From the NCBI GenBank assembly GCA_021789565.1, contig JAJYJL010000414.1:1-7086 (forward strand): a DNA stretch of 7,086 bases, written 5' to 3'. Numbering within the stretch: position 1 is the first letter of the stretch; every line of letters starts with the position of its first letter. The DNA comes from Acidobacteriota bacterium. GTDB taxonomy: Bacteria > Acidobacteriota > Terriglobia > UBA7540. Made by a program: the position numbers and the translations under genes. This document shows positions 1-5,361 of this stretch, in pieces. The notes beneath the pieces are model-generated. The model saw only the letters and a program-made list of their open reading frames with translations. It made no database searches and was not told the DNA's origin.

Positions 1-867
1 CCACGTGCGCAGTCTTATGACCTTGTGCGGCCAGGGCACATCTTTCCTGTGCGTGCACGGACCGGCGGGGTCCTGGCAAGAGCAGGACACACCGAGGCTT
101 CTGTCGATCTCGTGCGCCTGGCCGGGCTGAAGCCGGTGGCCGTGATGTGCGAGATCCTGGACACGAATGGAAAGTCGGCGCTGGCGCCCAGCATTGAGAG
201 GATCGCGCGCAAGCGCCGCCTGAAGGTGCTGAACATTGGACAGTTGATTGAGTACCGGCGGTATCGGGAAAAGCTGGTGGTCCACGTGGCCAGCGCCCAC
301 CTTCCCACGGAGTTTGGCAACTTCACTGCTCACGTTTACGAATGTCCATCCCAGAACCGCGAGCACCTGGCGCTGGTGATGGGGAAAATCTCGCCTGACC
401 GTCCTGTGCTGGTTCGGGTCCATTCGCAATGCGTGACCGGTGATACTCTGTACTCCATTCGCTGCGATTGCCGCGAGCAGCTTGCGACAGCTATGAAAAA
501 AGTAGGCGAGAAAGGCGAGGGAGTGATCGTCTATCTCAGCCAGGAAGGACGCGGCATCGGACTGGCCAACAAGATTCGCGCCTACGCCCTCCAGGACAAA
601 GGCCTGGACACTGTGGAGGCAAATGAGCGCCTCGGATTGCCCGCAGACATGCGGGACTATTCAGTGGGAGCGCAGATCCTGCGTGACCTGGGCGTTCGCA
701 AGATTCTTCTGCTGACCAACAACCCCGAAAAAGTCTCAGGAATCCAGCGCCACGGTCTCAACATTCTGAAACGTGTTCCGCTGGAGATCACACCCACCCG
801 GACCAACCGTGACTATCTGAAAGTGAAAAAAGATAAGCTGGGACACCTCCTGAGCAAGGTGCAGTGA
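1..867 (+). CDS. ribBA: Bifunctional DHBP synthase / GTP cyclohydrolase II, 5'-truncated by window edge
   Basis: The frame is open from base 1, so the gene starts outside the window; 288 C-terminal residues are visible, with about 110 probably missing compared with usual RibBA proteins of about 400 residues. Residues 9-87 are the end of the RibB domain, which makes 3,4-dihydroxy-2-butanone 4-phosphate from ribulose 5-phosphate. It shows RPGHIFP, then GHTEA with the catalytic-type His (residue 30) and CEI with the conserved Glu (51). Residues 93-288 are GTP cyclohydrolase II, which opens GTP in the first committed step of the other riboflavin branch. Its zinc cysteines are C144, C155 and C157 (VTGD between, then RCDC), followed by QEGRGIGL, NKIRAYALQD, DTVEAN, the D216/R218 pair and LLTNNP. 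The usual HSEC reads HSQC here. The protein is cytosolic. Its TGA directly precedes ribD, indicating an operon. Any FMN riboswitch would lie upstream, out of view. Confidence 0.96.
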   Translation, partial: PRAQSYDLVRPGHIFPVRARTGGVLARAGHTEASVDLVRLAGLKPVAVMCEILDTNGKSALAPSIERIARKRRLKVLNIGQLIEYRRYREKLVVHVASAHLPTEFGNFTAHVYECPSQNREHLALVMGKISPDRPVLVRVHSQCVTGDTLYSIRCDCREQLATAMKKVGEKGEGVIVYLSQEGRGIGLANKIRAYALQDKGLDTVEANERLGLPADMRDYSVGAQILRDLGVRKILLLTNNPEKVSGIQRHGLNILKRVPLEITPTRTNRDYLKVKKDKLGHLLSKVQ

Positions 868-1986
868 TTGAGCAAACGAACCACACGCCGGTCGCCTGAA
901 TTCTACATGTGCATGGCGCTCGACCTCGCGCGCCAATGCCCCGGCGTACCCTACCCTAATCCGTGGGTTGGTTGCGTGATTGTCCGCAACGGGCGCGTTG
1001 TAGGAAAAGGATTCCATCGCGGCGCGGGCTCCAATCATGCCGAGGTTGAGGCCCTGCTGGACGCCGGCACGCTGGCGCGCGGCGCAGATCTCTATGTCAC
1101 ACTCGAGCCCTGCTGCCACCACGGAAGGACACCACCGTGCACGGATGCCATCCTGAAAGCAGGAGTCCGAAAAGTTTTCTACGCTATGCAGGATCCCAAT
1201 CCGCGTGTTGCCGGCAGGGGCGCTCGCCTGCTCCGCAGGCGCGGGCTGATGGTCAGCAGCGGTTTCTGCTCGGTTGAAGCTGCTGCACTGAACGAGATGT
1301 ATGTGAAGTTCCAGGCCACCGGCCTGCCCTTTGTTACCGCCAAGTTGGCAACCAGCCTGGACGGCAAAATTGCAACACGAACCGGGCAATCAAAGTGGAT
1401 CACGGACGAGGTAGCGCGCCGCCGAGCAAGGCTTCTGAGAGCCGGACATCAGGCCGTGCTGGTGGGCATCAATACAGTCTTGAGCGATGATCCGCACCTG
1501 GGACCACGAGAGGACGGCACAGTAGAGCCGTGGCGAATCGTTCTCGATTCCAGTTTGAGAGTTCCGGTTAATAGCCAGGTTGTGAAATCAGGCAAATGCA
1601 TCGTTGCCTGCACTGCCAGAGCCAGCGCCGCAAGAAAGGCTCGCCTTGAGCACGCTGGTGCAAAAGTGATGTCATTTAGAGGAAAACATGTTCCCCTGCG
1701 AGCGTTACTCAAACGTCTGGGCAATGAAGAGATAATTAGCCTGATGGTTGAAGGCGGCGGCGAAGTGCTGGGAAGCTTTTTTGACATGCGTCTCGTAGAC
1801 CGTGTCTGCTGGTTTCTCGCGCCCGTCATTCTGGGTTCTGCTTTAAGCCGTGTTGCGGTGGGAGGAATTGGCGCAGCTAACTTGGATAAGGCCTGCTGGC
1901 TTCGCGAAGCAAGCATTGAAAAAGTTGGAAATTCCTGGCTGATTGAAGCAAGAATCCCATACTCAACAACCGGATTATTTGACTGA
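868..1986 (+). CDS. ribD: Bifunctional diaminohydroxyphosphoribosylaminopyrimidine deaminase / 5-amino-6-(5-phosphoribosylamino)uracil reductase
   Basis: This cytosolic enzyme carries out the two riboflavin steps after GTP cyclohydrolase II: zinc-dependent deamination of the pyrimidine, then NADPH-dependent reduction of its ribosyl side chain. The deaminase domain (about residues 10-145) has EFYMCMAL, NPWVGCVIV, the zinc/proton-shuttle HAE (57-59) and PCCHHGRTPPC (81-91) with C82 and C91 as likely zinc ligands. The reductase domain (about 153-365) has AKLATSLDGKIAT (158-170), SKWIT, GINTVLSDDPHL (200-211) and VEGGGEVLGSF (294-304). At 372 residues it is full length. The start is the TTG immediately after the ribBA stop. 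AAGGTG at 856-861 lies 6 nt upstream, and the next in-frame ATG (907) would remove part of the conserved EFYM segment. The zero-base junction suggests translational coupling to ribBA. Confidence 0.95.
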   Translation: MSKRTTRRSPEFYMCMALDLARQCPGVPYPNPWVGCVIVRNGRVVGKGFHRGAGSNHAEVEALLDAGTLARGADLYVTLEPCCHHGRTPPCTDAILKAGVRKVFYAMQDPNPRVAGRGARLLRRRGLMVSSGFCSVEAAALNEMYVKFQATGLPFVTAKLATSLDGKIATRTGQSKWITDEVARRRARLLRAGHQAVLVGINTVLSDDPHLGPREDGTVEPWRIVLDSSLRVPVNSQVVKSGKCIVACTARASAARKARLEHAGAKVMSFRGKHVPLRALLKRLGNEEIISLMVEGGGEVLGSFFDMRLVDRVCWFLAPVILGSALSRVAVGGIGAANLDKACWLREASIEKVGNSWLIEARIPYSTTGLFD

Positions 1987-1988
1987 GC

Positions 1989-2005
1989 AACTCTGCCGGA
2001 GTTTT
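1989..2005 (+). terminator. Possible weak terminator after ribD
   Basis: Three bases after the ribD stop, AACTC (1989-1993) and GAGTT (1999-2003) form a short inverted repeat with a 5-nt loop, followed by TT and a pyrimidine-rich tail. The stem is short and the T tract poor, so it is weak as an intrinsic terminator. A second short hairpin, GTGTTT/GAACAC at 2070-2088, follows in the same AT-richer spacer and is equally marginal. Position between an operon end and an unrelated gene is the main support. Confidence 0.25.
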
Positions 2006-2168
2006 CGCTTTCCCCCTAACTCTCCTGGAATGAACAAAACTTGTCCAAATTTAGGCCAGTCCTGTGAGAGTGTTTCAAAAATGAACACATTATTTCGCCT
2101 TTTCGTGCGACGGGCAACCTCTGCGGTGGTTTCTGGGTTCATACATATTGTAGTTAAAAATAAACACT

Positions 2169-2175
2169 AGGAGGT
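2169..2175 (+). promoter_or_regulatory. Strong Shine-Dalgarno of the small secreted protein gene
   Basis: AGGAGGT is a near-perfect anti-16S match, 12 nt before the ATG at 2188. The spacing is longer than optimal but favours this ATG over the in-frame ATG at 2200, which would be 24 nt away. It marks the downstream small ORF as genuinely translated. It is the strongest ribosome binding site in the window. Confidence 0.6.
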
Positions 2176-2187
2176 CAGTTCTTTATC

Positions 2188-2568
2188 ATGGGCAGCAAAA
2201 TGCAAACAACGATTTTATCTCTTATAAGTGTTGTTTTCTTGTGCACGGGAATGGCGTTCGCCAAAACGAAAAAGATCGACGTAGTTTATGCTTCGAAAGT
2301 TGGCAAGACGCTGAACCTGAAACCCGGCAACTACCGGATCGACGTTGTCAATAATACGAAGTCGCCAGCGGTCAAGTTTTACAACAATGAAGGAAAGCTG
2401 ATGGGCCAGGTACCCGTGAGGGTGGCCAGCAAGACGCGGAAAAACAGTCAGACCATGATCGATTACAATACAGTCGCGTCGAACAGTCACGCCATAACGG
2501 AGATCAGCCCTGGCGGGTGGAAAGAGAACCTCTATTTCGCACACTCGAAATCAAGCAAAACAGAATAA
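2188..2568 (+). CDS. Small exported protein of unknown function
   Basis: I do not recognise a named family for this 126-residue protein. It begins with a typical Sec signal peptide: a short basic n-region (MGSK), a hydrophobic stretch at about residues 6-22, and an AFA-K cleavage site near residue 25. The only Cys near the site lacks a proper lipobox, so a soluble periplasmic or secreted product is more likely than a lipoprotein. The mature part of about 100 residues is basic and rich in beta-prone segments (KTLNLKPGNYRIDVVNN, AVKFYNNEGKLMGQVPVRV), which suggests a compact beta-sandwich. No catalytic motif is visible. The AGGAGGT upstream supports expression. The gene stands alone between the riboflavin operon and a convergent methyltransferase gene, and its start region is visibly more AT-rich than its neighbours. 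Small exported proteins with an LKPGNY-type motif are, from memory, common in Acidobacteriota; this is not verified here. Confidence 0.75.
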   Translation: MGSKMQTTILSLISVVFLCTGMAFAKTKKIDVVYASKVGKTLNLKPGNYRIDVVNNTKSPAVKFYNNEGKLMGQVPVRVASKTRKNSQTMIDYNTVASNSHAITEISPGGWKENLYFAHSKSSKTE

Positions 2569-2583
2569 AAATGTTTGATCTGG

Positions 2584-2625
2584 CGGCGGCCCTGGAGTTT
2601 CGCGTTCGGCATTCCAGGACCGCCG
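2584..2625. terminator. Strong GC-rich hairpin between convergent genes, possible bidirectional terminator
   Basis: Bases 2584-2589 (CGGCGG) pair with 2620-2625, and 2591-2596 (CCTGGA) pair with 2613-2618. Only one C/A mismatch separates the two 6-bp blocks, and the loop is 16 nt. It begins 15 bp after the stop of the small secreted gene and lies before the end of the opposing methyltransferase gene, the usual place for a shared terminator. No T tract directly adjoins either side: the nearest are TTTTTATT on the minus strand about 12 nt away and TTGTTTT on the plus strand at 2649-2655. Intrinsic termination is therefore plausible but not classical. Confidence 0.45.
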
Positions 2626-2634
2626 GCCGGCGGT
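2619..2634. repeat. 16-bp perfect palindrome
   Basis: ACCGCCGGCCGGCGGT reads identically on both strands. Its left half is also the 3' arm of the longer hairpin at 2584-2625, so the two structures exclude each other in RNA. It could be a protein-binding site, part of a REP-like element, or a chance product of GC-rich sequence. Confidence 0.6.
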
Positions 2635-2692
2635 GTGCATCTGCCAGGTTGTTTTCCGTTGACCCACATTCAGGATTCCTGGTGCGTCACCA

Positions 2693-3382
2693 TCAAGAAT
2701 CCGGGGTGATAGAGTTTTCGATAATGCCAACCAGCAGTTCGCGAGCGGTGTACGTTTGCCGGTTATAATGAGCGTGACGGATTTCCCCGGCACTGACCTC
2801 GCTCCATTTGTTGTAGCGCCGGTCACGCTTCAGGTAAGCGCGCTCCGTAAAACTGATCCGGCTTTCGCTGATCATGCGGTCGAGAGGCGGGTTGTAATCC
2901 AGAGGGATGGTGACCACCAGCCTACCCTTCGGTGCAAGGAGCCTGCGAAGATTCTCAAACGCGTTCAGGACTTTCATTTCGTCTTTGGAATCTTCGTCCC
3001 AGCCGACGTGCTCAAGCGTTGAGATGCTCAGGATCAGATCATATTTCTTGTCGGACTTGAAATCACAAACATCTTCGTTCCTGATGCCTTCTGCCCGCTC
3101 GTACTTGTCCACGACTTCGTGCGACACCGGACCGTAATGGGAAAGCACGTTGCCGATTTCCAGCACCCTCTCCGCCGGAACGCCTGCCAGAAAATCACGC
3201 GCAATGGGAATTTCAACCGCGCGCTCGTTTCTCCACGTCGCGTTGTAGCGATGCCAGAAGTAGCGGTATGACTTTCCGCGAAAGGTAAACGGGGATGGCC
3301 GGCTCGACAGCCGGACAAGCCAGTAGCAAATCAGCTTGTTCCGCTGCTTCAGCCTCCACAGGTAATTTCGTAACCCATTCAT
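2693..3382 (-). CDS. Class I SAM-dependent methyltransferase, substrate unknown
   Basis: From the preferred ATG the protein has 229 residues. A Rossmann-type methyltransferase core is visible: motif I is RVLEIGNVLSHYG (72-84), followed by DKYE (92-95), NEDVCDF at about 102-108 in the motif II/III region, YDLILSISTLEHVGWDED (114-131) for motif IV, and LRRLLAPKGRLVVTIPL (145-161) for motif V. The motif I glycine pattern departs from the usual GxGxG, having N-V-L-S-H-Y instead; I recall similar LEVGNVLSHY proteins annotated only as methyltransferases. The N-terminal 50 residues are basic and aromatic, without a signal peptide. The start is uncertain: ATG 3382 has GGAG 10 nt upstream, whereas a TTG at 3475 would add 31 residues behind a less well-placed GAGGGGG. 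It is divergent from a membrane glycosyltransferase, so a glycan or lipid substrate is possible but unproven. Confidence 0.8.
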   Translation of the reverse strand: MNGLRNYLWRLKQRNKLICYWLVRLSSRPSPFTFRGKSYRYFWHRYNATWRNERAVEIPIARDFLAGVPAERVLEIGNVLSHYGPVSHEVVDKYERAEGIRNEDVCDFKSDKKYDLILSISTLEHVGWDEDSKDEMKVLNAFENLRRLLAPKGRLVVTIPLDYNPPLDRMISESRISFTERAYLKRDRRYNKWSEVSAGEIRHAHYNRQTYTARELLVGIIENSITPDS

Positions 3383-3812
3383 CAAGGCCTGGCTCCAGTT
3401 CCGGTGAGAAAAGACCAGATTCCCCCATAGGTATGCGCCGACAGGCGCGGCGCCATAGAGAACACAAATCCGCAAAGGTCTGCCCGCCCCCTCAGACTGA
3501 ATCGCCGCGCGGCGGGCTGCGGACCCAACCGGAGTAAGTCGTCATCGCAGTTCGGCACTTCTCTCCTTGTCGCTTTCCGCGAAAGCCGGCGAACTTAGTG
3601 AGAGGCACCCCGCCACAGACAGCGCAGGTCCCCGTTCCGCTACCCTCCGATGGCGGCTCCAAGGCGTCACCCTTCATCCCCATGCCCGGACCGAAAGGCC
3701 CCCTACAGATCTCACGCGCCATAGCCGGCATGAGGACCCGGCAACAAACTGGAGGGCAAGATTCTAGCATTTCTTCGACACCCTTGCTAAAGTGGGGCGT
3801 TTCAGGAGTGCT
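3383..3812. other. Divergent intergenic region of about 430 bp without a convincing gene
   Basis: This separates the minus-strand methyltransferase from the plus-strand glycosyltransferase and should contain both promoters. Short structures seen are a 12-bp palindrome CGCCGCGCGGCG (3503-3514) and a hairpin GCTTTC-CGC-GAAAGC (3572-3586). A 92-codon ATG frame on the minus strand (3770 to 3492) has Cys pairs (CAVC and a later EKC) and sits just upstream of the alternative methyltransferase start. Its Pro/Gly/Cys-rich product resembles nothing I know, so I do not call it. I saw no tRNA. I compared the minus strand with the c-di-GMP-I riboswitch pattern because of a GGGTGACGC stretch, but the other conserved blocks are missing. 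Confidence 0.5.
3786..3793 (+). promoter_or_regulatory. Possible extended -10 element before the membrane glycosyltransferase
   Basis: GCTAAAGT, with the preceding T giving TTGC-TAAAGT, resembles an extended -10 (TGnTAtaaT-like). The hexamer TAAAGT at 3788-3793 matches consensus at four of six positions. No recognisable -35 lies 16-18 bp upstream. If used, the leader before the ATG at 3813 would be only about 13 nt, just enough to hold the AGGAG. Confidence 0.22.
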
Positions 3813-5276
3813 ATGGAAGACGGCTTCAGATGGAGGGCCTTGCGGTCTCTCCTGGTTATTTCAACGATCCCGATCCTCGTCATTACGGTGCTTCGCATTC
3901 ATCGCTGCTGGACCAATGACGCTTACATCGACCACGTCTCGGGCGTTTGGATCGCGCTGGCCAATGACTTGTGCCACGGAGTCTTTTACCGCCCGCTCTA
4001 CGGGCCGCTTGGTTACGGTGGAACACGTTACTTCCCGCTCGTATTCGTGCTGCAAGCCGTGCTCATGAAGCTGGGTGGTGACCCCATTGTGACGGGTCAC
4101 ATTCTTTCGCTCGCCGCAACGCTTGCCCTCATGACAGGGGTTTATGCGCTGCTGCGAAGGCTGGGGGTCGACAAGCTTCTCGCGAGTTGTTCGTCCCTGC
4201 TTCTGCTTTGCTCAGAATCAATCCAACTGGCGCTGCTCACAGTTCGTGGCGATGTCTTGCCGGCCGCGCTGGCGGTATGGGGGCTTTGGACGTGTGCCGG
4301 ACCTGCCATCGGCTTCCCGCAATTGGCCGCCGCGGCCATCCTTTTTACGCTCGCCTTTTCGGCCAAGGTGACGGCGGTCTATGCTCCAGCCGCCGTATTA
4401 CTCTATTTCCTGCTTTCGGGCCGGCACCGGCAAGCCAGGACCCTGGCAGCGCTCCTGGCGGGCGGCTTTGCAATTGTGCTCGGCACAATGCTTATCGCAA
4501 GCCATGGCCGCGTCTTTGAAATCTTCATGGAGAGCGCGACCGCAGGAGCGCCCTGGACTTCCATCTTTCGTGCCCCTCAGCGCTTTGCCATGTACACGGG
4601 TGTGGAAGATCTGGGTGGATTTCCTTTCATATTGCTGGCTGCCGCCGCCCTGGCAGCCTGGCCGGGACGCTTATGGGAGGACTTGCCTCCGTTCTATTTC
4701 CTCTTCGCAGTCGCAACAATTCTGGCCATCTTCACAACGATCGGGGCCGACTACAATCACCTGATCGATCTGCACGCGGCCGCTATCGTGTTGCTTGCTG
4801 TGTGGGTCTCCCGCTCCGGCCAGCAGCAGGCTTCCTTTGGAATGGCGGCTCTCGCGATTTGCGCTCTGATGGCGTTCTTTCCCGCCGCAAGGAACCTGCG
4901 CCATGGAGTAGACACGATTCCGCGCCGGCAGGAGTTCCGGACCGTACTCCAGGCCGTTGGAAACAATCCCAAACCAATCCTGGCCGAAAACCCCCTGATC
5001 CCCGTTCTGGCCGGCCAGACCCCTTACGTTCTTGATCCTTTCATGTTGCGGGCCTTCAATTCGCGCGATCCACGTTTTGCTGAACCTCTCTGGAAGATGC
5101 TTCAGGAAAAGGATTTCAGCGCCGTGGTCACTCTCATCGACCCTGAATCCGAACTGGGAGCAACGGTCTACACGCAGGCCTTTTTTGGACCCGGCTTCCG
5201 GAAGAACCTGCTGGAGAATTATAAATTGGATGGAAAAATGAGAAGGACCTATATCTTCTTGCCGCGGCAGCCTTGA
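3813..5276 (+). CDS. Polytopic membrane glycosyltransferase, GT-C / GT39-like
   Basis: The 487-residue protein is a multi-pass inner-membrane protein, with hydrophobic segments at about 11-28, 73-88, 94-114, 122-142, 147-162, 169-200 (probably two), 209-229, 270-284, 293-311, 320-334 and 341-357. A soluble C-terminal domain of about 110 residues follows. An acidic loop after the first segment (NDAYIDHVSG, D36 and D40) matches the position where GT-C enzymes such as ArnT and PMT carry catalytic Asp. LTVRGDVLPAAL and the C-terminal ENPLIPVLAGQTPYVLDPF resemble proteins annotated as family 39 glycosyltransferases. Such enzymes move sugars from lipid-linked donors to lipids, proteins or glycans on the outer face of the membrane. 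Acceptor and donor are unknown. ATG 3813 was chosen because AGGAG (3804-3808) precedes it by 4 nt; a GTG at 3792 would add 7 residues but lacks such a site. It has no operon partner. Confidence 0.7.
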   Translation: MEDGFRWRALRSLLVISTIPILVITVLRIHRCWTNDAYIDHVSGVWIALANDLCHGVFYRPLYGPLGYGGTRYFPLVFVLQAVLMKLGGDPIVTGHILSLAATLALMTGVYALLRRLGVDKLLASCSSLLLLCSESIQLALLTVRGDVLPAALAVWGLWTCAGPAIGFPQLAAAAILFTLAFSAKVTAVYAPAAVLLYFLLSGRHRQARTLAALLAGGFAIVLGTMLIASHGRVFEIFMESATAGAPWTSIFRAPQRFAMYTGVEDLGGFPFILLAAAALAAWPGRLWEDLPPFYFLFAVATILAIFTTIGADYNHLIDLHAAAIVLLAVWVSRSGQQQASFGMAALAICALMAFFPAARNLRHGVDTIPRRQEFRTVLQAVGNNPKPILAENPLIPVLAGQTPYVLDPFMLRAFNSRDPRFAEPLWKMLQEKDFSAVVTLIDPESELGATVYTQAFFGPGFRKNLLENYKLDGKMRRTYIFLPRQP

Positions 5277-5290
5277 GGCCTCGGCACAAC

Positions 5291-5313
5291 GCCCGCTCGG
5301 CCGGAGACCGGGC
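5291..5313. terminator. Hairpin between convergent glycosyltransferase and ubiD genes
   Basis: GCCCG (5291-5295) pairs with CGGGC (5309-5313), with an inner CTC/GAG (5296-5298/5304-5306), a GGCCG loop and a 2-nt AC bulge. It lies in the 85-bp gap between two converging stop codons, where a shared terminator is expected. There is no T tract on either side, so it may only assist termination or be incidental. Confidence 0.3.
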
Positions 5314-5361
5314 AGCCGCAGGCAATCTATTGAAGGGCATCACCCACAGCGCCGGCAGCGG

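Noticed and set aside
413..423. GGTTCGGGTCC resembling a tRNA T-arm
   Set aside because: It lies inside the conserved VLVRVHS coding segment of ribBA and has no accompanying D-arm, anticodon arm or acceptor stem.
736..1389. Minus-strand frame opposite ribBA and ribD
   Set aside because: Overlaps two well-supported genes and its translation shows no recognisable domain.
2100..2168. Promoter of the small secreted protein gene
   Set aside because: Several AT-rich -10-like hexamers exist (for example TATTGT at 2146), but none has a recognisable -35 at suitable spacing.
1943..2170. Plus-strand 75-codon frame after ribD
   Set aside because: It starts inside ribD in another frame, lacks a good ribosome site, and its product has no coherent hydrophobic or domain pattern.
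3492..3770. Minus-strand 92-codon frame with CxxC upstream of the methyltransferase
   Set aside because: Codon use is not absurd and its position is suggestive, but the composition is Pro/Gly/Cys-rich with no known similarity, so it is kept only as a possibility in the spacer entry.
3598..3770. Possible c-di-GMP-I riboswitch on the minus strand
   Set aside because: A GGGTGACGC segment and a later GGGTAGCGG recall parts of the motif, but the GGCAAACC-type block and the GCAAAGC receptor are missing.
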